Shown: piece by piece, positions 17,264-26,237 of the stretch | Position numbering within the stretch: position 1 is the first letter of the stretch | How the letters are laid out: every line of letters starts with the position of its first letter | Origin: Prevotella communis | GTDB lineage: Bacteria; Bacteroidota; Bacteroidia; Bacteroidales; Bacteroidaceae | DNA length: 64,000 bases | Direction of reading: 5' to 3' | Assembly (NCBI RefSeq): GCF_022024175.1 | Contig: NZ_CP091794.1 | Coordinates: forward strand, 3,162,001-3,226,000 | The notes under the pieces: generated by a model | Seen by the model: the letters and a program-made list of their open reading frames with translations, nothing else | Told to the model about the DNA's origin: nothing | The model's database searches: none | Program-made: the position numbers and the translations under genes

Positions 17264-17765
17264 CCTCAACATCATAGAATATTACTATCACCACCATCAG
17301 GCCGAACTGCTCGCATTCGTGAGCAGCAGGCTTGGTGGCAAAGAGGAGGCTGAAGATATCGTTCAGGATGTCTTCCTGCGACTATTGCAAAACAACAGTC
17401 CTATCATGGAGAGTACGCTTCATGCACTTGCCTTTACAATAGCCCGCAACCTCATTACGGATTATTATCGCAGGAAGCAATGGGCCATCAAATATGGTAT
17501 GCAGCCCATTGATTACAGACAGCAGACCGTTACAGCCGAAGATGAAGCCGCACGTCCACTCTCCATTCACGAGATGACGGCATTCCTGGAACGTGGTCTG
17601 CTGCGTGTTCCTGAGAAATGCCGGGAGTTATACCGCATGCATATCTATGACGGTATGCAGGTAAGCGATATCTCTCAACAGACAGGCGAGAACTACAAAT
17701 CCGTGGAGTATCGCCTTGGCATTGCCAGAAAAGAAATCAGAAAATACTTAAGATATATATCGTGA
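17256..17765 (+). CDS. ECF-type RNA polymerase sigma factor
   Basis: A 169-residue sigma-70 family protein. Region 2 is seen as LLAFVSSRLGGKEEAEDIVQ plus DVFLRLL with FTIARNLITDYYRRK, and region 4 as VPEKCRELYRMHIYDGMQVS, then DISQQTG...KSVEYRLGIARKEI. The ATG at 17256 lies inside the end of the GH43 gene (8-base overlap) and its stop overlaps the GH67 start (GTGA), so it is translationally coupled on both sides. No anti-sigma factor (FecR type) is next to it, which is unusual for Bacteroidota ECF sigma factors. It may feed back on this or other polysaccharide loci. Confidence 0.88.
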   Translation: MNNLNIIEYYYHHHQAELLAFVSSRLGGKEEAEDIVQDVFLRLLQNNSPIMESTLHALAFTIARNLITDYYRRKQWAIKYGMQPIDYRQQTVTAEDEAARPLSIHEMTAFLERGLLRVPEKCRELYRMHIYDGMQVSDISQQTGENYKSVEYRLGIARKEIRKYLRYIS

Positions 17766-19546
17766 AGAAGTTTATATTGTTCCTCTTCGCCTTGTTCTCA
17801 TTGTCGGCAAGCGCTGAGGATGGTCACCGTCTGTGGCTACGTAGCGAATTGCCCAACGATGTGGTAGAGAAGATTGACCCCACCATGCCCGATGATGATG
17901 GTTATCGTATCAATGGCCATGCCATCACCGCCCGCACAAAGATGGGGCTGCTATACGGACGCTATGCCTTGCTGCGTGGCGAACAGGGAGAGTCACACCC
18001 TTTCTATAAGTTGCGTATCCTGAACCACTGGGATAACCTGGATGGCTCTATTGAACGAGGCTATGCTGGCAAGAGTATCCTGTGGAACAACGACCTTGTC
18101 ATTGACCATGAGAAGATAGCAGCCTACGCTGAAGCCAATGCCTCTATCGGTATCAATGGTACGGTGCTGAACAATGTGAACGCATCACCCAAGATGCTCA
18201 CACGCACGTATATAAATAAGGTGAAGGAGATTGCCGGCATCCTGCGCCCCTGGGGCATCAAGGTCTATCTCTCTGTGAACTTTGGAACACCAAAGGCACT
18301 GGGAGAGACAAAGACAGCCGACCCGTTAGACCCACAGGTAAAGCGCTGGTGGCAGAAGAAAGCCAAGGAAATATATACCGCTATCCCCGACTTTGGCGGA
18401 TTCCTGGTGAAAGCCAACAGTGAGGGACAGCCTGGTCCTTTCGACTACGGACGTACCCATGCTGATGGTGCAAATATGCTGGCCGATGCACTGGCGCCTT
18501 ATAAAGGTATCGTGATCTGGCGCTCCTTTGTCTATGGTGCCAAGCATCATGGTGAAGACCGTGTGAACCAGGCTGTATCAGAATTTGCAGAACTTGATGG
18601 TAAGTTCCGTGAGAACGTGATCCTGCAATCGAAGAATGGTCCGCTTGACTTCCAGCCACGCGAGCCCTATGCACCCATCTTCGATAAGATGCAGAAAACG
18701 CCTCAGATGGCTGAGTTGCAGATCACACAGGAGTATCTGGGCCAGAGCTGGCACTTAGTCTATCTCGCCCCCATGTGGAAAGAGTTCTTTACCTTCGTAA
18801 AGCCCGAAAAGCTCGTAGGTATCGCTGGTGTAGCCAATATCGGACTGGACAAGAACTGGTGCGGACATCATTTCTCGCAGGCTAACTGGTATGCCTTCGG
18901 TCGTCTGGCATGGAACCCCGCCTTGTCATCACGACAGATAGCAGAGGAATGGCTGAAGCAGACATTTGGAAATGAAAAGGGAATAGTGAAAAGTAGAGAA
19001 TTTGCTTCCGCTATCACGTCCGTCATGCTCCGTTCTCGCGAAGCCTGCGTAGACTATATGATGCCCTTGGGACTACACCATATATTCAAGTTCGACCACC
19101 ACATGGGGCCTCAGCCTGACGGATATATTGCACGCTATCCTATTGAGTGGTGCCCCGTTTACTACCACCGTGCCAATGGCGACAGCATCGGTGTTGACCG
19201 TACCCACACAGGTAGTAATGCTACTGGACAATACCCAGAGCCCTATTGCTCACTCTACGACGATATCAACACCTGTCCTGAGCGTTATCTGCTTTGGTTC
19301 CACCGCGTGCCTTGGACACGTCGCATGAACAGCGGACGCACCCTTTGGGAAGAGATGCAGTGGCGCTATAACCAGGGAGTAAGCGAGGTGGAAGACTTTA
19401 TTCACATCTGGCAAGAAGCCCGTCCTGAGATTGACGAGCAGCGCTGGCGCGAAGTCAACGACCGTCTGCAGCGCCAGTTGAAGGATGCCAAGGAGTGGCG
19501 CGACGTCTGTCTGGGTTACTTCGGAAAACTACAAGAAAAGAAATAA
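17762..19546 (+). CDS. GH67 alpha-glucuronidase
   Basis: A 594-residue exported enzyme that removes (4-O-methyl)glucuronic acid from xylo-oligosaccharide ends. A GTG start overlaps the sigma gene stop; a signal peptide (about residues 1-18, ends SASA) follows. ILNHWDNLDGSIERGYAG is diagnostic. Acid Glu221 (KANSEGQPG) and the base pair Asp296 (NGPLDFQPREP) and Glu324 (ITQEYLG) keep the spacing known for the family. The N-terminal domain is shorter than the usual about 150 residues. Around residue 405 an interspersed repeat is read in frame (NEKGIVKSREFASAI). Last gene of the xylan operon. Confidence 0.92.
   Translation: MKKFILFLFALFSLSASAEDGHRLWLRSELPNDVVEKIDPTMPDDDGYRINGHAITARTKMGLLYGRYALLRGEQGESHPFYKLRILNHWDNLDGSIERGYAGKSILWNNDLVIDHEKIAAYAEANASIGINGTVLNNVNASPKMLTRTYINKVKEIAGILRPWGIKVYLSVNFGTPKALGETKTADPLDPQVKRWWQKKAKEIYTAIPDFGGFLVKANSEGQPGPFDYGRTHADGANMLADALAPYKGIVIWRSFVYGAKHHGEDRVNQAVSEFAELDGKFRENVILQSKNGPLDFQPREPYAPIFDKMQKTPQMAELQITQEYLGQSWHLVYLAPMWKEFFTFVKPEKLVGIAGVANIGLDKNWCGHHFSQANWYAFGRLAWNPALSSRQIAEEWLKQTFGNEKGIVKSREFASAITSVMLRSREACVDYMMPLGLHHIFKFDHHMGPQPDGYIARYPIEWCPVYYHRANGDSIGVDRTHTGSNATGQYPEPYCSLYDDINTCPERYLLWFHRVPWTRRMNSGRTLWEEMQWRYNQGVSEVEDFIHIWQEARPEIDEQRWREVNDRLQRQLKDAKEWRDVCLGYFGKLQEKK
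18972..19014 (+). repeat. GTGAAAA/GCTACCGC-type repeat read in frame in GH67
   Basis: ATGAAAAGGGAATAGTGAAA followed by AGTAGAGAATTTGCTTCCGC matches the head and tail of the intergenic copies at 30592, 36816 and 43983 with a few substitutions. It keeps the GH67 frame open. Confidence 0.65.
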
Positions 19547-19555
19547 AGCAACAAC

Positions 19556-20164
19556 TTAATCCTTAAAATCAAGCGAGAGTTGGCCATCCCCCAGTAAGTT
19601 GTACGACATACGATGATAAGGTGTCGTGCCATACTGGCGGATGGCCTCTCTGTGTTTCTTGGTGGGATAGCCCTTATTGGAACGCCAGTCATACTGCGGA
19701 TACTCCTCAGCCAACTGGTTCATATAATCATCACGATAAGTCTTGGCCAATATCGAGGCGGCAGCTATCGAAAGGTATTTACCGTCACCCTTGACAATCG
19801 TCGTATGAGGTAAATCCTTGTATTTCTTAAACCGGTTACCATCAACGATGACAGCCTCAGGACGCACCTGCAACTGGTCCAAGGCGCGATGCATGGCCAG
19901 AATAGAAGCATTCAGGATGTTTATCTTGTCTATCTCCTCTGGTGTCACGATGCCGACAGCCCATGCCACAGCATCACGCTGGATAATCTCACGCAACTCA
20001 TAACGACGTTTCTCCGTGAGCTGTTTCGAATCGTTCAACAGTTCATTCTGATAGCCCACAGGCAGGATAACAGCAGCAGCATAGACGCTACCAGCCAGAC
20101 AGCCTCGTCCGGCCTCATCACATCCAGCCTCAACCTTTCCTTCGTAATAATGATCCAGCAACAT
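19556..20164 (-). CDS. rnhB: Ribonuclease HII
   Basis: A 202-residue endonuclease that removes ribonucleotides from DNA and RNA from RNA-DNA hybrids. [11 protein letters not shown] carries the first two catalytic acids; VIVDGN and [14 protein letters not shown] are the other conserved blocks. Length is normal. It converges with GH67 (nine bases between stops) and lies 12 bases after sufS, probably in one transcript with it. Confidence 0.97.
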   Translation of the reverse strand: MLLDHYYEGKVEAGCDEAGRGCLAGSVYAAAVILPVGYQNELLNDSKQLTEKRRYELREIIQRDAVAWAVGIVTPEEIDKINILNASILAMHRALDQLQVRPEAVIVDGNRFKKYKDLPHTTIVKGDGKYLSIAAASILAKTYRDDYMNQLAEEYPQYDWRSNKGYPTKKHREAIRQYGTTPYHRMSYNLLGDGQLSLDFKD

Positions 20165-20176
20165 ACACCTAAGCTT

Positions 20177-21403
20177 TTAGAACATGGCACTGACTCTGCG
20201 GATTCCCGCTACAAGAGCGTCAATCTCCTCTTTTGTGTTATAGAGAGCGAAAGAGGCACGCACAGTACCTGTTACCCCCAGACGATCCATCAACGGATGA
20301 GCGCAATGATGACCGGTACGCACGGCGATTCCAAGACGATCGAGCAACGTACCCATATCCAGATGATGGATATCGCCAACAAGGAATGACACTACGGCAT
20401 CCTTGTGAGGAGCCTCGCCAAACAAGCGCATATTGGGTATCGTGCGCATCTGTTCCATACAGTAGCGGGTCAGTTCCTGCTCATGTGCCTCGATATTCTC
20501 CATACCCAGCGACTCCATATACTTGATAGCCGTAGCCAAACCGTGTGTGGCTACATAGTCAGGCGTACCGGCTTCAAACTTGAAAGGCAGACGCTCGAAA
20601 GTCGTTTTTTCCCACGACACCTTGTCAATCATCTCACCTCCACCCTGATACGGAGGCAGTTTCTCCAGCCATTCCTCCTTGCCATAGAGCACGCCGATAC
20701 CTGTGGGACCATACATCTTATGACCACTGAACGCCAGGAAGTCGCAATCCAGGTCCTGCACATCAATCTTCATATGAGGTGCACTCTGAGCACCATCCAC
20801 CAACACGGGGATACCGCGCTCATGAGCCAGTTTGATAATATCCTTTACAGGGTTGATAGTACCCAGCACATTGCTCACATGGGCGATACTGATGAGTTTG
20901 GTACGTTCAGTTATGTATGTTGCCACGTCATGGCAACTTACCAGGCACCCTTTATCATCAATTGGCAAATGCTTCACTACGATACCCATCTTCTTGGCCT
21001 GCAACTGCCAGGGCACGATATTAGAGTGATGCTCCATATCCGTGACCAGCACCTCGTCGCCAGCCTTCATCTGTGACTCACAGAATGTCTGTGCCACCAG
21101 ATTGATAGCCTCCGTGGTACCACGGGTAAATACCACCTCCTCAATCTTTCGAGCATTGATGAAGGCACGTACTGTCTCACGCGCCGCCTCATGCAAGTCC
21201 GTAGCCTGTTGCGACAGATAATGCACACCACGATGCACGTTAGCATTCACATTCAGGTATTCCTCGCGCATCGCATCCAGCACGCACAAGGGCTTTTGTG
21301 TAGTAGCCGCATTATCAAGATAAACCAGCGGTTTCTTGTATACCTCCCGCTGAAGAATGGGGAAGTCCTCACGTATTTTCTTAACGTCGTACATATCCTT
21401 CAT
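20177..21403 (-). CDS. sufS: Cysteine desulfurase SufS
   Basis: A 408-residue PLP enzyme that takes sulfur from cysteine for Fe-S cluster assembly. PLP lysine Lys229 (FSGHKMYGPTG) and the catalytic Cys367 in RTGHHCAHPLMD, the SufS-type motif, are present. The N terminus could also start three codons later (second Met). It is about 9 kb away from sufD, sufC and sufB, and is instead grouped with rnhB and downstream of a metalloprotease (57-base gap). Confidence 0.95.
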   Translation of the reverse strand: MKDMYDVKKIREDFPILQREVYKKPLVYLDNAATTQKPLCVLDAMREEYLNVNANVHRGVHYLSQQATDLHEAARETVRAFINARKIEEVVFTRGTTEAINLVAQTFCESQMKAGDEVLVTDMEHHSNIVPWQLQAKKMGIVVKHLPIDDKGCLVSCHDVATYITERTKLISIAHVSNVLGTINPVKDIIKLAHERGIPVLVDGAQSAPHMKIDVQDLDCDFLAFSGHKMYGPTGIGVLYGKEEWLEKLPPYQGGGEMIDKVSWEKTTFERLPFKFEAGTPDYVATHGLATAIKYMESLGMENIEAHEQELTRYCMEQMRTIPNMRLFGEAPHKDAVVSFLVGDIHHLDMGTLLDRLGIAVRTGHHCAHPLMDRLGVTGTVRASFALYNTKEEIDALVAGIRRVSAMF

Positions 21404-21460
21404 TTGTTATCACGTGAATATTACTCTTTAATTTACAACTCAACAGTCAGCCTGCAAAGA

Positions 21461-23926
21461 CTACTTACCAGACTCGTGACGCTCACGAATCTTCTTCACA
21501 CGAAGCAGCAAATCCTTATAATGCAAAGCATTAAGCGCTGACTGCTGTTGAGAAACATTCTGGAGGTAGTTCTCTACCTTGTCTAAATGTTGTGCTATAT
21601 AGAGTATGGCATCAGAACGGGTTGCCAGACTCGTATTTGTTCCGTCTGCTCCGGAGCCACCATTAAGCGCTACACCCAGGAAATCAACATAAGAGCGCTG
21701 CTGCAGTCTGCGGAAACTGTTCTGCTCCTCATCCTTATCTGTTAAAGGTTTCCATACCATTCCGAATATATCATCGAAATACTCCTCTACAGGGTAAGCC
21801 TTGTCAGATATAAACTGATCCCCCATCAAATTCGAGATAGCGTTGGGTGACAACAGCATGGCAATGAGCGTCTGCTGACGGTTACGTATCTCGTCGGCAT
21901 AATCCACGCCAAGCTTACTGACAACGCTCTTAGGATAAAGCCACATAGGTGCTTCCATCACATTGCGCGACAACCAGTCCACCGCCTCGCGCTGCAAGTC
22001 ACGCGGCACAATATCATAAGGCTTTTCACCTGGGGCATTGTTCACATACTTGCTGAACAGATATTTCTGTACGTGGTTCACATAACGCTGATATTGCGAA
22101 CGCACAGCACGGTGAATAAAACTCAGATCATCATACTGGCCATCAGGCTGTGCTGTCCACTCCTCTATATGCGCCATCACACGCTGAAGGTTTTTCAGAC
22201 CGTAGTCATTGGCACGCATCTGATTATCGCCCAAATCCTCTGACTGTGAACGGGGATCCCTACCTTTTCCCTCGTCACCACACCACCACAAACGGCGGTT
22301 GCCTTTCAACACCTTAGTCGTTTCGGCACGCAGGACCTTCTTTTCCTTGGCAGGGTCCTTGAACTCCGGGCGGTACTGATAGCCCCATTTGATAGCCCAC
22401 TTATCGTAATCGTTGATACGGGGGAAGAGACCCTTCTCTGAGATCTTATCCTCAGGCTGAGCTACATAATTAAATCGGGCATAGTCCATGATACTTGCCG
22501 TATGTCCATATTTCTCCACCCAAGCCTTGTCACGCAGTTTCTCCACAGGAGTGGCCTGTGAGGCAATCATATTATGGCGAAGACCCAGTGAGTGTCCTAC
22601 CTCATGACTGCTCACAAAACGGATCAGCTGTCCCATCAGTTCATCGCTGAAGTCCATCTTCTGTGCCCTCTTGTCCAACGGGCCACACTGTACCATATAC
22701 CATTTCTTCACCAGATTCATCACGTTATGATACCAGCATATATGCGCCTCAATGATTTCACCAGAACGCGGATCCACAATACGCGGTCCATAGGCATTCT
22801 CCGTTTCCGAAGGCAGATAGCGCAATACAGAGAAACGGGCATCATCTATCGACATCGTAGAGTCATTCTTTGGCCAGTCCTTGGCTACGATAGCATTCTT
22901 GAAGCCAGCCTCCTCAAAGGCCTTCTGCCAGTCTTCAATTCCCAGTTTCAGATATTTAGCCCACTTCTTAGGCGTTGCAGGATCTATATAGAATACAATC
23001 TGCTTTTTCGGTTCTACCAGTTTACCGGCCTTATAGGCTGCAGGATCCTTCGGTTCCAGACGATAGCGCATAATGATAGCTTCGTGATTCGAAGTCTCAT
23101 CATCACTAAATTCCGTTATCTTACTGTTGAAATAGCCCACACGCTCATCAGCATAACGAGGCTGCATAGGTTCCCGTGGCAGCAATACCAACGATGTATT
23201 CAGCGAGAGCGTGGCAGCGCCGGTCTTAGCTGCAGGAACACGTCCGGAACTCATACCGTAGGTACGCAGCGACGCAATCTCCACGTTGATAGGATATGTC
23301 TTGATAGTATCTATGAAGGTACGATCACTCTGCACGGAACCGATTCCAAGAATCGTACGGTCGCTGGAAGAGAAATTCGTCACCTTATTCTCTCCCATGA
23401 GCCATTTCGTTATATTGATCAGCTGCGCATGAGTCTCAGGATTACGACCTATCACATCAAACTTCCACACAATAGGATCTGTCGTGGACTGCTTGAGCGA
23501 GATAGCGATACGGTTTTCAGGTTTCGCATATTGCGACTGTACATATTCACGCAGGAAGATGGTCTTATCGCCATATTGCTCAAAATATACTGCCGAACGG
23601 TTTACCTCTTCACCTGTCACCATCTTGAATTCCTGTGGCACACTGGCAAAACGGGTTACCGCCAGCATCATACGTCCCAGCAATGAGTCAGGTATTTCCA
23701 GATACCAGTCATTCTTAATATGACGAACGGTGAAGAGACCCTCACGCACAGAGCCCCCCTCCTTTATTGTTTTAAGATATGGGTCATTCTTACTTTTGGC
23801 CGTGGTATCAACACAACAGTCCATGGTGACCACGGTATCTGCACTACATACAATATTGGCTGCATGCAGTCCCGTAGAGGGCAGCAATGCAGCCAAAATG
23901 AATAATCCTGTAAACGTCTTTTTCAT
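21461..23926 (-). CDS. Exported zinc-dependent metalloprotease (DUF5117/DUF4953 type)
   Basis: An 821-residue protein with a signal peptide (residues 1-22, ends LHA). The zinc site is HEVGHSLGLRHN with His441, an extended HExxHxxGxxH motif of the metzincin type. Large N-terminal region of the DUF5117 kind (GLFTVRHIKNDWYLEIPDSL) and C-terminal helical region. It probably degrades protein outside the cytoplasm. It has its own -7 box five bases before the ATG, but sits immediately downstream of a SusC/SusD locus with no other enzyme, so peptides may be what that locus imports. Confidence 0.85.
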   Translation of the reverse strand: MKKTFTGLFILAALLPSTGLHAANIVCSADTVVTMDCCVDTTAKSKNDPYLKTIKEGGSVREGLFTVRHIKNDWYLEIPDSLLGRMMLAVTRFASVPQEFKMVTGEEVNRSAVYFEQYGDKTIFLREYVQSQYAKPENRIAISLKQSTTDPIVWKFDVIGRNPETHAQLINITKWLMGENKVTNFSSSDRTILGIGSVQSDRTFIDTIKTYPINVEIASLRTYGMSSGRVPAAKTGAATLSLNTSLVLLPREPMQPRYADERVGYFNSKITEFSDDETSNHEAIIMRYRLEPKDPAAYKAGKLVEPKKQIVFYIDPATPKKWAKYLKLGIEDWQKAFEEAGFKNAIVAKDWPKNDSTMSIDDARFSVLRYLPSETENAYGPRIVDPRSGEIIEAHICWYHNVMNLVKKWYMVQCGPLDKRAQKMDFSDELMGQLIRFVSSHEVGHSLGLRHNMIASQATPVEKLRDKAWVEKYGHTASIMDYARFNYVAQPEDKISEKGLFPRINDYDKWAIKWGYQYRPEFKDPAKEKKVLRAETTKVLKGNRRLWWCGDEGKGRDPRSQSEDLGDNQMRANDYGLKNLQRVMAHIEEWTAQPDGQYDDLSFIHRAVRSQYQRYVNHVQKYLFSKYVNNAPGEKPYDIVPRDLQREAVDWLSRNVMEAPMWLYPKSVVSKLGVDYADEIRNRQQTLIAMLLSPNAISNLMGDQFISDKAYPVEEYFDDIFGMVWKPLTDKDEEQNSFRRLQQRSYVDFLGVALNGGSGADGTNTSLATRSDAILYIAQHLDKVENYLQNVSQQQSALNALHYKDLLLRVKKIRERHESGK

Positions 23927-23930
23927 GTTG

Positions 23931-23938
23931 CAAAATTA
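23931..23938 (-). promoter_or_regulatory. -7 element of the metalloprotease gene
   Basis: TAATTTTG on the minus strand ends only five bases before the ATG at 23926, so the message would be leaderless or nearly so. Confidence 0.5.
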
Positions 23939-23983
23939 CAACAAAAAAGACAATTACACGTCAGCCTATATCAATTATTATGC

Positions 23984-24775
23984 TTATTTTACAATTTTTC
24001 GGCCATCAACAATGTAAATGCCTTTCTCCTTGACATTTACCCGGCGTCCCTGCAGGTCGTAGCATGCACCATTTGACGATTTTCCATTGACGATTTCGCC
24101 AATGCCGGCAGAGCCGTTGGGTACCAGGCGGATGTCAATTTTGACAAAAACAGCCGAGAAGTAAGAATAGTTGAACAGCACATTGGTATCATCACCCTGC
24201 CAGATGTCGTATTCATATGCATTCTTCTTGGGCGAAGCAGGTGTCCACACCTTCAGCTTCTGCTTAAACACCGTGTTGTTATATTCGTATTCAAACTCTT
24301 CCTCGTAGTCATCACCTACCAGGAAGTTGGCATTGCGGTAGTTGTAAAACACCATCTTACCGAACTTATATCCTGCAGGGGCCTCAAAACGCATGGTGGT
24401 TCCGGGCTGGGTATAAAGCATATTGGTCTTACCAGCATTGATTCCCAAAGCAGCAACATCGGCTTCATCAAGTGTGTAGCTGGCATATACCGACACCTTT
24501 GAATACTCATCAAGGTCAACAGGATAGACCGTCACTTTGACATTCGAGGATGAACCTTCGCTGACTGGCCATGAGAAATCCTTCTCATTCAGGATGGCAC
24601 CTGGTGAATCCAAGTCAGTATAGTCGGGATACCACTTCGATGTCAGCTCAGTCGCAGAATAGCTCCAAGGGTTCGCATTGAAGTCCATCATCACATAGGT
24701 CGTGTCGTTGGTTTCCTGAGCCATTGACACCATGGCCATCATGGCCATTAAGATTGTTGCGTAAAGTTTCTTCAT
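23984..24775 (-). CDS. Exported protein with short C-terminal 'LQGRR...GIYIV' tail
   Basis: A 263-residue protein of unknown function. A signal peptide (ends VSMA) is followed by an acidic, aromatic-rich, probably beta-structured region. The last about 30 residues (GACYDLQGRRVNVKEKGIYI...) match the short C-terminal motif seen in two other proteins of this window and typical of exported Prevotella proteins, possibly a reduced sorting signal. It follows susD with one base between, so it is likely a surface partner of this SusC/SusD pair. A start three codons earlier is possible. Confidence 0.7.
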   Translation of the reverse strand: MKKLYATILMAMMAMVSMAQETNDTTYVMMDFNANPWSYSATELTSKWYPDYTDLDSPGAILNEKDFSWPVSEGSSSNVKVTVYPVDLDEYSKVSVYASYTLDEADVAALGINAGKTNMLYTQPGTTMRFEAPAGYKFGKMVFYNYRNANFLVGDDYEEEFEYEYNNTVFKQKLKVWTPASPKKNAYEYDIWQGDDTNVLFNYSYFSAVFVKIDIRLVPNGSAGIGEIVNGKSSNGACYDLQGRRVNVKEKGIYIVDGRKIVK

Positions 24776-24776
24776 A

Positions 24777-26225
24777 TCATTCATCAGTATTAAGTGTCAG
24801 ATTCGGATTCTTATCCCTTGCAGAGTGTGGGAAGGGGATGATATACAACCTGGAGTCAGGCTTCAGCGTATAGGTCTGCTGCGGGTGTGCCTCACTGATA
24901 TTCTGCACAGGGAAGACACGCGTGATGGTCTTCTGATACTCCGGCTCAATATTCAGTCGCTTCAGGTCAAAGAAACGGTTAAAGCCAAAGAGCAGCTCCT
25001 TGCGACGCTCATCAATAATCATCTTCACCATTTCCACCTGTGTGGCAGGAGCATCCACATGTCCGTTGCCACCCTTGATACGCTTGTCGCGCAACTGACT
25101 GACGTAGTTGGCAGCCTCCGTCAGATTGTTCTGTCGTGCCAAGGCCTCTGCCATTATCAGATAAACCTCCGCCGTGCGCAGTCCCACGGACATATAGGTA
25201 AACCTGTCCAGATTCGTAATGGCAGGTGTCCAGATTGCGGCACCCGAGCCACTATCAAACCAACTGGTGATACTCGTACCCGTATCACGCAGGAAAAGGC
25301 TATAACGCAGGTCATTAGCCTCAAACAGGCTCTTCAGTTCAGGACTGATCATACCGTAGTGATACAAGCATACCTGTTCACCACTGCCCCAGCCTGCCAT
25401 CCAGTGATAGGAGAGCACCTCAGGGTTGCCATCCTTGGCAAAGTTCTTATAGCGTGCCGTACCACCAGCATCGTTAATGAGGTTATAGTCGGCCAACTGA
25501 GAATTCAGTTTCAGCGACTGTTCTGCAGCCTCCTGTGCCTTAGCCCAGTCACGATGGAACAGATAGACCTTGGCCAACAAGGCATAACCGAAAGCACGGT
25601 TAGGATGATGGATATTCACTGGTTTCTCTTCCAACAGAGGCACAGCCTGTTCCAGTTCATTGATGATAAAGTTGTATACCTCAGCCACCGTCGACTTCAC
25701 AGGCGTTGCCTCCAGGTCATAATGGTCCATGATGCACACACCACCATCACTGGCTGCCGTTTCAGGGTTATAGGCCTTGGCAAACGTGTTCACAGCCAGG
25801 AAATGGTCAAAGGCACGGAAAGTACGTGCCTCCGCCTTTGCCAATGTCTTCAGTTCCTGCGAGCCCTGTCCTTTGTCAACATTGTCTATGACAAGGTTCG
25901 AACGCAGAATGAAACTATAGATATTCTCGTACAGGTTATTATCAGGCAGGATAGTGCGGTCGGCCTTCTCATTGAAGGTGAAGTTGATGCCATCTGCCGA
26001 TATACTTTCATAACCCAGGATTTCCGATTCTTTCACCCACTGGTCATCACTCAGAAGAATGAATGATGAAGGGTAATAGGCGCGCATGGGCGTAGCTATC
26101 AGCTCGTAATACTGTTGGGCAGAGTCAACCGTGACCGCCCCTTTAGGTGTGATGTCGATATAGTTGTCACAACCAACCGTTGTCATTGTCAGAAGGACAA
26201 ACAGGGAATATATGATTTTCTTCAT
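24777..26225 (-). CDS. SusD/RagB-type surface nutrient-binding lipoprotein
   Basis: A 482-residue lipoprotein with a lipobox ending TTVGC (Cys19) and the N-terminal SusD pattern DNYIDITPKGAVTVDSAQQY. TPR-like helices (FRAFDHFLAVNTFAKAYNPE, LRTAEVYLIMAEALAR) and the conserved C-terminal DERRKELLFGFNRFFDLKR are present. It should sit on the outer membrane surface as the lid of the SusC transporter encoded 12 bases upstream. The substrate is not evident; the neighbours suggest peptides. Confidence 0.93.
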   Translation of the reverse strand: MKKIIYSLFVLLTMTTVGCDNYIDITPKGAVTVDSAQQYYELIATPMRAYYPSSFILLSDDQWVKESEILGYESISADGINFTFNEKADRTILPDNNLYENIYSFILRSNLVIDNVDKGQGSQELKTLAKAEARTFRAFDHFLAVNTFAKAYNPETAASDGGVCIMDHYDLEATPVKSTVAEVYNFIINELEQAVPLLEEKPVNIHHPNRAFGYALLAKVYLFHRDWAKAQEAAEQSLKLNSQLADYNLINDAGGTARYKNFAKDGNPEVLSYHWMAGWGSGEQVCLYHYGMISPELKSLFEANDLRYSLFLRDTGTSITSWFDSGSGAAIWTPAITNLDRFTYMSVGLRTAEVYLIMAEALARQNNLTEAANYVSQLRDKRIKGGNGHVDAPATQVEMVKMIIDERRKELLFGFNRFFDLKRLNIEPEYQKTITRVFPVQNISEAHPQQTYTLKPDSRLYIIPFPHSARDKNPNLTLNTDE

Positions 26226-26237
26226 GATGACAGTCTG

